Below, piece by piece: positions 23,251-32,638 of a stretch of 64,000 nt of DNA (position 1 is the first letter of the stretch; each line of letters begins with the position of its first letter). The notes below the pieces were generated by a model, which was given only the letters and a program-made list of their open reading frames with translations, had not been told where the DNA came from and made no database searches. Source of the stretch: Aquirufa ecclesiirivi (GTDB lineage: Bacteria; Bacteroidota; Bacteroidia; Cytophagales; Spirosomataceae); contig NZ_JAANOP010000009.1 in the NCBI RefSeq assembly GCF_011250515.1, forward strand, positions 62,001 through 126,000, given 5' to 3'. The position numbers and the translations under genes are program-made.

Positions 23251-23322
23251 TAGTCCGTACGGGAATCGAACCCGTGTTTCATCCGTGAAAGGGACGTGTC
23301 CTAACCCCTAGACGAACGGACC
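23251..23322 (-). tRNA. tRNA-Glu (anticodon TTC)
   Basis: The minus strand reads GGTCCGTTCGTCTAGGGG and continues with the anticodon loop CTTTCAC (anticodon TTC) and T-arm CACGGGTTCGATTCCCGT, ending ACGGACTA. Acceptor GGTCCGT pairs with ACGGACT. The 72-nt length is normal. CCA is not encoded. Confidence 0.95.
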
Positions 23323-23341
23323 AATTATTAATTTGGTGGCA

Positions 23342-23372
23342 CAAAGGTAGGAGTTTCCTTTAAAAATTCAAA
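23342..23372 (-). promoter_or_regulatory. Bacteroidota-type promoter of tRNA-Glu
   Basis: On the minus strand TTTG (23372-23369) is followed after 19 nt by TACCTTTG (23349-23342), an exact TAnnTTTG -7 box, about 20 nt before the tRNA 5' end. Confidence 0.8.
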
Positions 23373-23450
23373 TACTGTGCGTAAAAAAAAACTGAGTTTT
23401 AATCAATTTAATTTTATTATTTTAGCCTTTACATTGAAACCCACCCTCTT

Positions 23451-25349
23451 ATGGCCATAGTTAAACCTCATTCTTTTTTTAGCGATTTTGATATTGCCCT
23501 CTTTTTAAATGGTAAACATACCCGTTTATATGAGAAACTGGGTGCATTTGAAATTGAGCTTGATGGAGAAAAAGGTACTTATTTCTCCGTTTGGGCACCC
23601 AACGCTGAATCTGTTTTTGTGGTAGGCAATTTTAACTTCTGGGATTCTAGCGCTCATGGACTATACCCTCGTTGGGATTCTTCCGGTATTTGGGAAGGTT
23701 TTATTCCCAACGTTAAAACAGGGGAAACCTATAAATATTGGATTAAAAGTAAAACAGGTGAAATCCTCGAGAAATTAGACCCAATGGGCCTTTTCTGTGA
23801 AACACCTCCCAAAACTGCCAGTATCGTTTGGAATACCTTTAAAGAATGGAAAGATCAAACATGGATGCAAGAGAGAAAAGAAAAGAATTCACTCAACGCC
23901 CCCATGTCTATTTATGAGGTACATCTTGGTTCATGGCAAAAGACATTAGAAAACGAATACCTAAGCTACGCTGACCTAAGCGATAAATTAGTTCAATACG
24001 TCAAAGATATGGGCTTTACACACGTGGAGTTCATGCCCATCATGGAGCATCCCTATGCGCCTTCATGGGGCTACCAAATAACGGGGTACTTTGCTCCTTC
24101 TTCTCGGTTCGGAGATCCACAAGGATTTATGGCCTTGGTAGAAAGATTCCATCAAGAAGGAATCGGAGTTATACTAGACTGGGTCCCTTCCCATTTCCCA
24201 GGTGATGACCATGGTTTACGCAATTTTGATGGCGGTTGCTTGTATGAACACCCGGATCCTAAACGAGGCTTTCATCCAGATTGGCAATCCTATATTTTTG
24301 ATTACGGGAAAAATGAAGTTCGTAGTTTTTTATTGTCCAATGCGGCGTTTTGGTTAGATCGTTACCACATTGATGGTTTGCGTGTAGATGCTGTGGCATC
24401 CATGCTCTACCTAGATTATTCTAGAAATGAAGGTGAATGGGAAGCCAATGTGTATGGGGGAAATCATAATTTAGAAGCGATTTCATTCCTTCAAGAATTA
24501 AACATTCACATGTATGGAGAATTCCCTGATATTCAAATGATTGCAGAGGAATCAACCAGTTTTCCTGGGGTTACTAAACCTGTTTTCCAAGGTGGTTTGG
24601 GATTCGGTCAAAAATGGATGATGGGCTGGATGAATGACACCTTAAATTTCTTTCATAAAGACCCCATTCACCGTAAATACCATTTAAATGATTTAACTTT
24701 TTCACTCATTTATGCTTTTACCGAGAATTTCTGCCTACCCCTTTCGCATGATGAAGTAGTATATGGCAAAAATTCTTTATTGAATAAAATGCCAGGCGAT
24801 GAATGGCAAAAATTTGCCAACCTTCGGGTATTATTGAGTGAGCAGTTTACGCATCCAGGAAGCAAGTTATTGTTTATGGGAGGTGAATTTGGACAAAATG
24901 AGGAGTGGAACCATAATCAGTCGCTGGATTGGCATGAACTAGAAAATCCTTACCATAAAGGGATACAATCAACCGTCAAGGCCTTGAATCAGCTGTATCG
25001 AGAAGAAGCTGCTCTTTACAGCAAACAATTCTCCCATGAAGGATTTGAATGGATCGAATCGAACGACCAAGGTAATTCCGTCATTACTTTCATCCGTAAA
25101 GGGGAAAATGCTAAACAGCAGGTCATTGTTATCCTGAACTTAACCCCAGCACCAAGAGAAAACTACCGCATAGGCGTACCATTACCTGGTATTTGGAAAG
25201 TACTTTTCAATTCAGACAAAAGTGAGTTTGGAGGAAGTGATTACCCTATTTCAGGAGCTGTGATGACCGAAGAAATCAATTGGCAAGGTAAGGCATTTTC
25301 CATCTCTTTAAACCTTCCTCCAATGTCAGCTGTTATACTAAAGGCCTAA
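23451..25349 (+). CDS. glgB: 1,4-alpha-glucan branching enzyme
   Basis: This 632-residue enzyme adds alpha-1,6 branches to glycogen. It has the N-terminal CBM48 (residues ~35-125, YFSVWAPNAESVFVVGNFN), then a GH13 barrel with the family motifs: nucleophile D313 in DGLRVDAV, acid/base E366 in MIAEESTSF, and LSHDEV (H433-D434). The C-terminal all-beta domain ends PPMSAVILKA. It stands alone; no other glycogen genes are in the window. Confidence 0.95.
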   Translation: MAIVKPHSFFSDFDIALFLNGKHTRLYEKLGAFEIELDGEKGTYFSVWAPNAESVFVVGNFNFWDSSAHGLYPRWDSSGIWEGFIPNVKTGETYKYWIKSKTGEILEKLDPMGLFCETPPKTASIVWNTFKEWKDQTWMQERKEKNSLNAPMSIYEVHLGSWQKTLENEYLSYADLSDKLVQYVKDMGFTHVEFMPIMEHPYAPSWGYQITGYFAPSSRFGDPQGFMALVERFHQEGIGVILDWVPSHFPGDDHGLRNFDGGCLYEHPDPKRGFHPDWQSYIFDYGKNEVRSFLLSNAAFWLDRYHIDGLRVDAVASMLYLDYSRNEGEWEANVYGGNHNLEAISFLQELNIHMYGEFPDIQMIAEESTSFPGVTKPVFQGGLGFGQKWMMGWMNDTLNFFHKDPIHRKYHLNDLTFSLIYAFTENFCLPLSHDEVVYGKNSLLNKMPGDEWQKFANLRVLLSEQFTHPGSKLLFMGGEFGQNEEWNHNQSLDWHELENPYHKGIQSTVKALNQLYREEAALYSKQFSHEGFEWIESNDQGNSVITFIRKGENAKQQVIVILNLTPAPRENYRIGVPLPGIWKVLFNSDKSEFGGSDYPISGAVMTEEINWQGKAFSISLNLPPMSAVILKA

Positions 25350-25352
25350 AAC

Positions 25353-25385
25353 AATAAAGACTCAGAAAAATTCCGAGCCTTTATT
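25353..25385 (-). terminator. possible terminator hairpin
   Basis: AATAAAG-CTC-GAA and TTC-GAG-CTTTATT pair, with two A/C mismatches on the plus strand that become G/T wobbles on the minus strand; it therefore fits best as a minus-strand terminator, after the DUF2721 gene, though it also follows glgB directly. Confidence 0.5.
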
Positions 25386-25548
25386 CAATCCGCCTAAGTA
25401 GTATTTTTAATGTTTGATTCTGTTTCAATACAATTTCGTGCTATTAATCATTGAAATTGTACACAAAAATAGTATTAATATTCTATACTTGAAATAGCAT
25501 AAAAAAATATTTTTAATTATTCGAATAAAAAATAAAAATAAATTTGGA

Positions 25549-25956
25549 TTACTTTCGTTTGGCGATGATATCTTCCATATCAGAGAGTTCAACTTCCAAA
25601 GCTTTGGTGGAAATTGTTATTTCCCAAGCACTTAAACTCAAGGCTAAACTCATTCCAATTAGACCAATTCCGAAAAACCAACGTGCAATCATTTCTTCAT
25701 TCATGAAAAGAAGAAACATACAAATTACACTAAACAACAAACTGAAAATTGCGATAATTTGCATGGACTGAATCAACTTCATGCGCAATCGTAAATTCTC
25801 TATTTGCTTAAAAATAGCGTCCTCTGGATTCTTCTGAAACTTTAGATGTAAATCCCGAATCAAAGATGCCATCGACATAAAACGATTTGTAAAAGCAATC
25901 ATCAATAAAGAAACCGTTGAAAATAATAATGCGGGAGTTGAGATGCTAAGCTCCAT
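25549..25956 (-). CDS. DUF2721-family membrane protein
   Basis: A 135-residue protein with an N-terminal hydrophobic helix (PALLFSTVSLLMIAF followed by TNRFMSMASLIRDLH, the usual DUF2721 opening), a charged middle segment, and two more membrane helices (QIIAIFSLLFSVICMFLLF, WFFGIGLIGMSLALSLSAW). Its function is unknown. It is a single gene with an AT-rich, low-complexity region upstream (25957-26172) containing short direct repeats of GGTGAAT. Confidence 0.85.
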   Translation of the reverse strand: MELSISTPALLFSTVSLLMIAFTNRFMSMASLIRDLHLKFQKNPEDAIFKQIENLRLRMKLIQSMQIIAIFSLLFSVICMFLLFMNEEMIARWFFGIGLIGMSLALSLSAWEITISTKALEVELSDMEDIIAKRK

Positions 25957-25990
25957 AGGAAATGGTGAATGGTGAATGGTGAATTATAAA
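25957..25990. repeat. short GGTGAAT tandem repeat
   Basis: GGTGAATGGTGAATGGTGAAT follows an AT-only stretch upstream of the DUF2721 gene, and similar TAAATTATAAATT strings recur at about 26000, 26145 and 33806. It looks like low-complexity slippage. Confidence 0.4.
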
Positions 25991-26172
25991 TTGTAGATTA
26001 TGAATTATAAATAATAGATTATCGAATTTCAGGGTTAATTATAAAATCTATTTTTGAAAATTAGAATTAATTATTCTATTAATTTAGATATTAAAAATTT
26101 AAAACAAATGAATTAAATAAATGACAATCAGTACATTATAAAACAAAACATTTATAATTCATCATTTACAAT

Positions 26173-26997
26173 TTACTTCCTGTATTCATCCAAATAACGA
26201 TCCATCTCTTCTTGAATTTTCTTGGCTTCTCGGGCTGAGGAGACCGAAGTATCATCCCCAGCATAAATAATTCCTCGAGAAGAATTAACCAATAATCCAA
26301 CATTGGAATTCATGGCATATTTAGCCACATCTTCCAAACTTCCACCTTGGGCACCTACACCAGGCACTAAAAAGAAATTATCTGGGGCTATTTCCCTTAC
26401 TTTTTGTAAAAAATCTGACCGTGTGGCGCCTATGACAAACATCAAATGTTCAGGAGATCCCCACGACATAGCTGTGCGCATTACCCGCTCATATAAAGGC
26501 ATATAATCTTCGGATTTAGTCATCTGAAAATCATGACTCCCTATATTGGATGTTAATGCCAACAAAATCACCCATTTATCTCGAAACGTTAAAAATGGCT
26601 CTACAGAATCTCGGCCCATATACGGTGCCACGGTAATCGAATCAAAATTCAAACCGCTGCTGGAGGGACCAAAAAATGTTTGAGCATATTTCAAAGCCGT
26701 ATTCCCAATATCTCCTCTTTTGGCATCTGCAATCGTAAATATATCCTTGGGTATATAATCCATCGTTTTCTGTAAACTCTCCCAACCACGAGGCCCCATA
26801 GCCTCATAAAAAGCAATGTTAGGCTTGTATGCCACGGCATAAGGGTGAGTAGCATCTATGACCGCTTGATTAAATGCAAAAATGGGATCTTTCTCAGAAC
26901 GAAATTTACTGGGAATTAGACTGAGATCAGAATCCAATCCTACGCATAAAAATGATCGTTTTTGTTCAATTTGCTTAACTAATTCAGATGAATTCAT
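26173..26997 (-). CDS. pyrF: orotidine 5'-phosphate decarboxylase (type 2)
   Basis: The last step of UMP synthesis. The protein has 274 residues from ATG 26997 (MNSSELVKQIEQKRSFLCVG); a longer frame from 27078 is rejected because it would add 27 residues with no family match. The catalytic stretch IADAKRGDIGNTA is present with the Lys-Asp pair, as are VAPYMGRDSVEPF and FLVPGVGAQGG. The length and pattern belong to the type 2 (bacterial/Mycobacterium-like) family. It is divergent from rfbC, while pyrR and pyrB lie just beyond. Confidence 0.95.
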   Translation of the reverse strand: MNSSELVKQIEQKRSFLCVGLDSDLSLIPSKFRSEKDPIFAFNQAVIDATHPYAVAYKPNIAFYEAMGPRGWESLQKTMDYIPKDIFTIADAKRGDIGNTALKYAQTFFGPSSSGLNFDSITVAPYMGRDSVEPFLTFRDKWVILLALTSNIGSHDFQMTKSEDYMPLYERVMRTAMSWGSPEHLMFVIGATRSDFLQKVREIAPDNFFLVPGVGAQGGSLEDVAKYAMNSNVGLLVNSSRGIIYAGDDTSVSSAREAKKIQEEMDRYLDEYRK

Positions 26998-27110
26998 AGA
27001 GATTGGGAAATGACATTGTTTAAATGCCGAAATATGAATAATTTTGGCGCAAATTAAGTTCTTTCCAAGCAATATCAAAAAAACAGGAAAGCAATCACGA
27101 TCTAGAATTT

Positions 27111-27650
27111 ATGCAATTTATCAAACACCAGCTCCCAGGAGTTATTGAATGTATCCCAACGAAGTTTTTTGATGCCAGAGGCCATTTTTATGAGTCTTAT
27201 AACCAAAAATTATTTGCTGCCAACGGTATACCAGAAGATTTCGTTCAAGATAATTATTCATTTTCCACTCCCGGTGTTCTTAGAGGATTGCATTTTCAAA
27301 AAAATCCACACGGTCAAGGAAAATTAGTACGTTGCATGAAAGGAAAAGTGATGGATGTGATCGTGGATTTACGACAAGATTCTCCTACTTTTGGACAACA
27401 TGAAAAATTCATCCTCGAAGCTGATAAAGGGAATATGCTGTATGTTCCAGTAGGTTTTGCTCATGGATTTGTTGCCCTAGAAGAAACCATATTTGTATAT
27501 AAATGCACCGATTTCTGGAATAAGGAAGCTGAATCAGGAATTCGCTGGAATGACCCTACCCTAGCTATTGATTGGGGTGTAGCGCAACCCATCGTATCTG
27601 ATAAAGATCAAATTTTGCCAGATTTTAATGCTCAAGAGCGAATCTTCTAA
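27111..27650 (+). CDS. rfbC: dTDP-4-dehydrorhamnose 3,5-epimerase
   Basis: This 179-residue cupin-fold epimerase carries the family signatures DNYSFSTPGVLRGLHFQK (catalytic His in GLH), KGKVMDVIVDLR and VPVGFAHGFVAL. It is the third dTDP-rhamnose step, acting after RfbA and RfbB. Although rfbA and rfbB are at the window's left end, this gene lies 26 kb away, followed after 34 nt by pyrR. The start ATG is at the end of a divergent gap shared with pyrF. Confidence 0.95.
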   Translation: MQFIKHQLPGVIECIPTKFFDARGHFYESYNQKLFAANGIPEDFVQDNYSFSTPGVLRGLHFQKNPHGQGKLVRCMKGKVMDVIVDLRQDSPTFGQHEKFILEADKGNMLYVPVGFAHGFVALEETIFVYKCTDFWNKEAESGIRWNDPTLAIDWGVAQPIVSDKDQILPDFNAQERIF

Positions 27651-27684
27651 AGTAGAATTGCTGAAAAACATTAACTTTGTACCA

Positions 27685-28224
27685 ATGACTCACAAGCTGA
27701 TTTTATCAAGCCCACTATTGGAAATAACCATATCTAGGTTATGCCAAGAGCTCATTGAAAATCAAATGGAAGGTATTGAAACTGTCATTTTAGGCCTTCA
27801 ACCTAGAGGCATTTACTTTGCCGAAAGAATTGCCAAAGAATTAAGTAAGCATCTACCTGAAGCACCGCAAATTGGCCAATTAGACGCCACATTCTACCGC
27901 GACGATTACCGTAGACGAGATACAGTGGCTCCCAATAGCACGAATATCCCCTTTATCATTGAAAATAAACGGGTTATTCTAATTGATGATGTATTAGCTA
28001 CAGGTAGAATGGTTCGGGCAGCACTTGATGCCATGACAGCCTTTGGAAGACCTGCCAAAGTGGAATTATGTGTCTTAATCGATCGAATATATAACCGTGA
28101 TTTACCAATTAATGCCGATTATATTGGGAAAAGTGTCAATACACTTTCCACCGAAAAAGTACTGGTTGAATGGACCGAACAAGGACATGAAGCAGATAAA
28201 ATTTGGTTAATCACTCATCAATGA
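27685..28224 (+). CDS. pyrR: bifunctional pyr operon regulator / uracil phosphoribosyltransferase
   Basis: This 179-residue phosphoribosyltransferase starts at ATG 27685 (MTHKLILSSPLLEITISRLC); a longer frame from 27628 overlaps rfbC and is rejected. The PRPP-binding loop VILIDDVLATGRMVRAALDA is typical of PyrR, as is the VELCVLIDR segment. In Gram-positives PyrR binds mRNA leaders; in Bacteroidota the regulatory role is less clear, but placement directly before pyrB (10 nt) supports it. No obvious anti-terminator structure is seen upstream. Confidence 0.9.
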   Translation: MTHKLILSSPLLEITISRLCQELIENQMEGIETVILGLQPRGIYFAERIAKELSKHLPEAPQIGQLDATFYRDDYRRRDTVAPNSTNIPFIIENKRVILIDDVLATGRMVRAALDAMTAFGRPAKVELCVLIDRIYNRDLPINADYIGKSVNTLSTEKVLVEWTEQGHEADKIWLITHQ

Positions 28225-28234
28225 TGAAATAAAT

Positions 28235-29152
28235 ATGTTGAAATCGCCACATTTATTAGGAATAAAAGACCTGGATGCTGAATCCATTGACCTGATAGTA
28301 AAAACGGCCAAAGAATTTAAAGAGGTCCTTAACCGACCTATTAAAAAAGTGCCTTCTTTACGCGATGTGACCATTGCCAATGTATTTTTTGAAAATTCCA
28401 CACGTACACGCCTTTCCTTCGAACTAGCAGAAAAAAGACTTTCTGCAGATACCATCAATTTCTCAGCCTCAGGAAGTTCGGTAAAAAAAGGAGAAACATT
28501 ACTCGATACTGTCAACAACATTCTAGCCATGAAAGTGGATATGATTGTGATGCGACATGCTAGCCCAGGTGCTCCACATTATTTATCCAAGCACATTAAA
28601 GCGAACATCATTAATGCTGGCGACGGTACACACGAACACCCTACCCAAGCACTTTTGGATACCTTTTCTCTCAGAGAAAAATTAGGAGATTTAGCCGGTA
28701 AAAAAATAGCCATCATAGGTGATATTTTACACTCTCGTGTGGCTCTTTCCAATATTTATGCCTTAAAAAAACAAGGAGCTCAAGTACGACTATGTGGGCC
28801 AAGCACTTTGATCCCCAAACACATACAAAGTCTAGGAGTAGAAGTATCCCATGATGTCAAGGACACCCTAGCTTGGTGTGATGCCGCCAATGTCTTGAGA
28901 ATTCAATTAGAACGTCAACAAATCAAATATTTCCCATCATTGAGGGAATATGCTCAGTTCTTTGGAATCACAAGAAAAATGCTAGATGAATTACCCAAGG
29001 AAATTGTCTTGATGCATCCTGGTCCAATCAACCGAGGAGTAGAATTAAGTTCTGATGCTGCTGATTCACCACATTCCATCATCTTAGATCAAGTAGAAAA
29101 TGGAGTAGCTGTCCGAATGGCCGTTTTATATCTTTTGGCTTCCCGAGCTTAA
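28235..29152 (+). CDS. pyrB: aspartate carbamoyltransferase catalytic subunit
   Basis: It joins carbamoyl phosphate and aspartate in pyrimidine synthesis. The 305-residue chain shows the carbamoyl phosphate loop FFENSTRTRLSFELAEKRL (STRTR at 55-59), GDGTHEHPTQALLD and MHPGPINRGVEL. No pyrI regulatory chain follows. The 3' end overlaps the glycosyltransferase gene by 27 nt tail to tail. Confidence 0.96.
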   Translation: MLKSPHLLGIKDLDAESIDLIVKTAKEFKEVLNRPIKKVPSLRDVTIANVFFENSTRTRLSFELAEKRLSADTINFSASGSSVKKGETLLDTVNNILAMKVDMIVMRHASPGAPHYLSKHIKANIINAGDGTHEHPTQALLDTFSLREKLGDLAGKKIAIIGDILHSRVALSNIYALKKQGAQVRLCGPSTLIPKHIQSLGVEVSHDVKDTLAWCDAANVLRIQLERQQIKYFPSLREYAQFFGITRKMLDELPKEIVLMHPGPINRGVELSSDAADSPHSIILDQVENGVAVRMAVLYLLASRA

Positions 29153-30154
29153 AAATTCTTGATAAGCCTGAAAAAGAGCCATTGCTTCAATGCCTTCTCC
29201 GCAGGCATAATGCCCCAAAGGACAATTCTTCTTTCCATGGTCCCCACATGGTCTACAACTCAATACTTCTTTCGTTTCTATTACACGATTCCAATCAGCT
29301 AAGGGCCCAAAGCCAAAAGATGGAACAGTAGAACAATAAACGGCTACTGTTGGTACATTTTCAGCCGAGCAAATGTGCATGGGTCCTGAATCATTCACAA
29401 AGCTCATCTTACTTTGTTGAAATAGATAAGCCGAAGCTAATAATGGATGCTTTCCCGTTTCATTCAATATCACCCGATTACTTCCCTGAAATGCCTCGGC
29501 GATTTGAAGTGATAAATCAATTTCTCCAGGTGAACCCATTAATATGACCACCTGACTTTCAGGTAACAAACGAATAAATTCAATCCAAATACGAATGGGT
29601 AGTCGCTTGGTTTCCCAGACACTTCCTGGAGAAATACAGATATACTCCTTCTTCCGAATCTCTGGGACTAAGTCGATCTCAGCGGCTTTTAAACAAGGTT
29701 TAAAGACCTTCTCCCCTAGCCAAGATTTAACAAGAGCCGTATTTCGTTCTACTTCGTGAATCCCCGTTCCCCATTCATGCTTCACTTTTTCAGTAAAAAA
29801 TAAAGACATGGGGTTTTTATCAAAACCTACCACTCGCTTTGCTCCTATACTGAGGCTCAAAAGCCCCATTCCAAAAAATCGCTGAATCACATAAACGGCA
29901 TCAAAATGCGCTAAACTAAGATCATGCCGAAGTTCTAACCAAGAAGACCATTTTCTAGATTTATCGTAAGTCCAGACACGATGTAAATTGGAATAAGGAT
30001 ATGCCTTAAATAGACTTTCATTGCCTTTTCTAACCAAAATATGTATTTCTGTATCTGGAGATTCATTCCGTATTTTTTCTAATAAAGCAGTAGCCAGAAC
30101 AGCATCCCCTAAAAAAGCAGTTTGAATTAAAAGAACTTTGGAATGCTTAAGCAT
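29126..30154 (-). CDS. glycosyltransferase family 9 (ADP-heptose:LPS heptosyltransferase-like)
   Basis: A 342-residue GT9 enzyme of the waaF/waaC type. The first motif is LLIQTAFLGDAVLATALLEK, then NDSGPMHICSAENVPTVAVY (donor-binding), and a cysteine-rich C-terminus (CRPCGDHGKKNCPLGHYAC). It probably adds a heptose or similar sugar to lipopolysaccharide at the inner membrane's cytosolic face. The acceptor cannot be read from the sequence. It sits alone between pyrB and a divergent M16 protease. Confidence 0.9.
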   Translation of the reverse strand: MLKHSKVLLIQTAFLGDAVLATALLEKIRNESPDTEIHILVRKGNESLFKAYPYSNLHRVWTYDKSRKWSSWLELRHDLSLAHFDAVYVIQRFFGMGLLSLSIGAKRVVGFDKNPMSLFFTEKVKHEWGTGIHEVERNTALVKSWLGEKVFKPCLKAAEIDLVPEIRKKEYICISPGSVWETKRLPIRIWIEFIRLLPESQVVILMGSPGEIDLSLQIAEAFQGSNRVILNETGKHPLLASAYLFQQSKMSFVNDSGPMHICSAENVPTVAVYCSTVPSFGFGPLADWNRVIETKEVLSCRPCGDHGKKNCPLGHYACGEGIEAMALFQAYQEFLSSGSQKI

Positions 30155-30188
30155 AGAAAAAAATGAATGAAATGGCCATAAATTTAGT

Positions 30189-30196
30189 TAAATTTG
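30189..30196 (+). promoter_or_regulatory. -7 promoter box upstream of the M16 protease/hemW pair
   Basis: TAAATTTG fits the TAnnTTTG box, about 25 nt before ATG 30221. No clear -33 TTTG was found at the usual spacing, so this is tentative. Confidence 0.45.
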
Positions 30197-30220
30197 GGAC
30201 ATTTTTATCCAATTAACTAC

Positions 30221-31450
30221 ATGAATTCGATTCAAACCCGAACACTTTCCAATGGCATGATCCTTGTCCACCGACAAGTTGTACATACAGAAATTTCGCA
30301 TGTAGGCATTATGTTGGACATAGGTAGTCGGGATGAAAATGACTCCGAACAAGGACTGGCTCACTTTTGGGAACATATGGCTTTCAAAGGCACTCAAAAA
30401 AAGAATAATATCCAGATTATCAATCGTTTGGAAATTATAGGAGGAGAATTAAATGCCTATACGACCAAAGAAAAAATTTGTTTCCACGCCTCCGTTTTAA
30501 GTCCTTATTACGAACGAGCCTTGGAACTTTTGGCTGATATTACCTTTCATTCTACCTTTCCACAGAAAGAAATAGAAAAAGAACGAAGTGTCATTTTGGA
30601 GGAAATGTCCATGTATTATGATTCTCCAGAAGATGCCATCCAAGATGATTTTGATGAATTATTGTTCCCAAATCATTCGCTTGGAATGAATATTTTAGGA
30701 ACGAATGAAACTGTACAGGGATTTCAACAATCCGACTTGCTTCAGTTCATAGAAAGAAATATGGACACTTCCCGCATTGTATTTTCTTCCATTGGTAAAT
30801 TACCACATGATAAAGTCTTTGTTTGGGCTGAAAAACATTTGGGTCATATTCAGGCTAAAAAACAACAAGTAAAACGCCTTCAACCTATTTGGATGATTCC
30901 CGAAAAAAAGGTCGTCAAAAGAGGTGTAACCCAATCTCACGTGGCATTAGGCAGACAATCCTATGCCTTGGCTAATCCCAATCGAATGGCATTTTTCACC
31001 TTAATCAATTTATTAGGTGGGCCTGGCATGAATTCTTTACTGAATGTTTCCGTTAGAGAAAGACATGGATTAGTCTATTCCATTGAAGCTAGTTTCACAT
31101 CCTATATTGACTCGGGGTTTTGGGCCATCTATTTTGGCACAGAACCGAATCAAGTTAATAAATCCATCAAATTGATCATGCGGGAATTTGACAAACTGCA
31201 ACAAAAAGCATTGTCATTACCTGCCTTACAGAAAATCAAGTCGCAACTTAAAGGTCAACTTGCCATGGCAGAAGAAGGTAATTTAAACTTCATGCTCATG
31301 ATGGCTAAAAACTTATTGGATCGAGAAAAAATTGAAAGTTTGGATGAATTATTCCTGCAAATAGACGCGATTACATCCGATAAACTACAAAGCTTAGCTC
31401 AAGAGATGTTTGTACCCGATCAGCTTAGTTACTTAATCTTTGAACCCTAA
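30221..31450 (+). CDS. M16-family zinc protease
   Basis: A 409-residue single-unit M16 peptidase (pitrilysin superfamily). The zinc motif is HFWEH (HxxEH) within GLAHFWEHMAFKGT, followed by the distal Glu region ERSVILEEMSM. ATG 30221 is chosen: the longer frame starts with a TTG at 30194 that overlaps a TAnnTTTG promoter box (30189-30196). Homologues process peptides in the cytosol or periplasm; no signal peptide is seen. hemW follows after 8 nt. Confidence 0.9.
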   Translation: MNSIQTRTLSNGMILVHRQVVHTEISHVGIMLDIGSRDENDSEQGLAHFWEHMAFKGTQKKNNIQIINRLEIIGGELNAYTTKEKICFHASVLSPYYERALELLADITFHSTFPQKEIEKERSVILEEMSMYYDSPEDAIQDDFDELLFPNHSLGMNILGTNETVQGFQQSDLLQFIERNMDTSRIVFSSIGKLPHDKVFVWAEKHLGHIQAKKQQVKRLQPIWMIPEKKVVKRGVTQSHVALGRQSYALANPNRMAFFTLINLLGGPGMNSLLNVSVRERHGLVYSIEASFTSYIDSGFWAIYFGTEPNQVNKSIKLIMREFDKLQQKALSLPALQKIKSQLKGQLAMAEEGNLNFMLMMAKNLLDREKIESLDELFLQIDAITSDKLQSLAQEMFVPDQLSYLIFEP

Positions 31451-31458
31451 GGAATCCC

Positions 31459-32583
31459 TTGCACCTATACCTACACATTCCATTTTGTCGACAAGCTTGT
31501 CATTATTGTGACTTCCATTTTTCAACGGTACTTTCTCAAAGAGAGGTCATGGTGAATGCGATGGTGCAAGAACTGAAAATTCAAAAAGCGTATTTGACCC
31601 ATAAAAAACTGACAAGCATTTACCTCGGAGGAGGTACACCTTCCCTATTATCGGAAAAACAATTAAATGTGCTGTTTGACCAAATTAACCTTCTATTTTC
31701 CATCGATGCAGATGCCGAAATTACTTTAGAAGCGAATCCAGAGGATTTAACTCAGGAATATATCCAAACGCTAAAAAAAACAGGAATAAACCGCTTAAGC
31801 GTAGGAATTCAAACATTTAATAATGAAAGTCTTAGGCATTTACACCGAAACCATGACAGTCAACAATCCACTCGTTCTATAAAATATGCACAAGATTCGG
31901 GTGTAGATAATATCAGCGTGGATATCATTTATGGCCTAAAAGAACATACTTTATCTGATACGGAATACGATATCCAACAGGCTATCTCGTTGGAAGTTGA
32001 CCATATTTCTGCTTACAGTTTGACCATTGAGCCAAGAACTGTTTTTGGAAAGCAAAAGGAGAATGGTTTGCTCAAAGAATTACCCGACAATCAAATGGCT
32101 GCCCATTTTGAATTAAGTCACCAGCTATTACAATCTGCTGGATTTGAAGCTTATGAAGTATCCAATTTTGCTAAAAACAAACGCTATTCCAGGCATAATT
32201 CCAGTTATTGGAACCAAGAAGAATACTTGGGAATAGGCCCATCAGCACATAGTTTCAATGTTCAAAGCCGACAATGGAACGTGGCCAACAATAAGTCGTA
32301 TATGTTGGCCATAGAGCAAGGAAACCCTCATTTTGAAGTAGAAAATCTGAGTCCAGAAAATCGGATCAATGAATACATCATGACTCGATTAAGAACCATG
32401 TGGGGCTTGGATTTGGCGTATTTGAAACAGTCATTGGAACAAATAAACCAAAGCTTGCCAAGAACGGAAATCGAAGAATGGAAAGAAAAGCAATGGGCGA
32501 AAGAAATAGATGGATTTTTAATCTTAACAGAATCTGGAAAATTGATTGCCGATAAATTGAGTAGTGATATTTTTCTAATTTAA
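31459..32583 (+). CDS. hemW: radical SAM haem chaperone HemW
   Basis: A 374-residue radical SAM protein of the HemW family (formerly named coproporphyrinogen III oxidase-like). The iron-sulfur cysteines are C10, C14 and C17 in PFCRQACHYCDFHF, followed by YLGGGTPSLL and GIQTFNNESLRHLHRNH. It starts with TTG at 31459, preceded by AAGGAA; no ATG is available in frame upstream and the next Met is too far inside. It follows the M16 protease by 8 nt, so the two probably form an operon. Confidence 0.92.
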   Translation: MHLYLHIPFCRQACHYCDFHFSTVLSQREVMVNAMVQELKIQKAYLTHKKLTSIYLGGGTPSLLSEKQLNVLFDQINLLFSIDADAEITLEANPEDLTQEYIQTLKKTGINRLSVGIQTFNNESLRHLHRNHDSQQSTRSIKYAQDSGVDNISVDIIYGLKEHTLSDTEYDIQQAISLEVDHISAYSLTIEPRTVFGKQKENGLLKELPDNQMAAHFELSHQLLQSAGFEAYEVSNFAKNKRYSRHNSSYWNQEEYLGIGPSAHSFNVQSRQWNVANNKSYMLAIEQGNPHFEVENLSPENRINEYIMTRLRTMWGLDLAYLKQSLEQINQSLPRTEIEEWKEKQWAKEIDGFLILTESGKLIADKLSSDIFLI

Positions 32584-32638
32584 ACCTGCATTTCAATTAA
32601 GATTGTATTTTTGCAATCTATTATACCTCAACATCTCA

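Noticed and set aside
23088-23288. 66-residue frame
   Set aside because: It runs across tRNA-Glu and its terminator on the opposite strand.
26998-27078. 27-residue N-terminal extension of pyrF
   Set aside because: The usual family start is at ATG 26997; the extension lies in the divergent promoter gap with rfbC.
27628-27684. Upstream start for pyrR
   Set aside because: It would overlap rfbC and add 19 residues unlike the family; ATG 27685 fits PyrR length.
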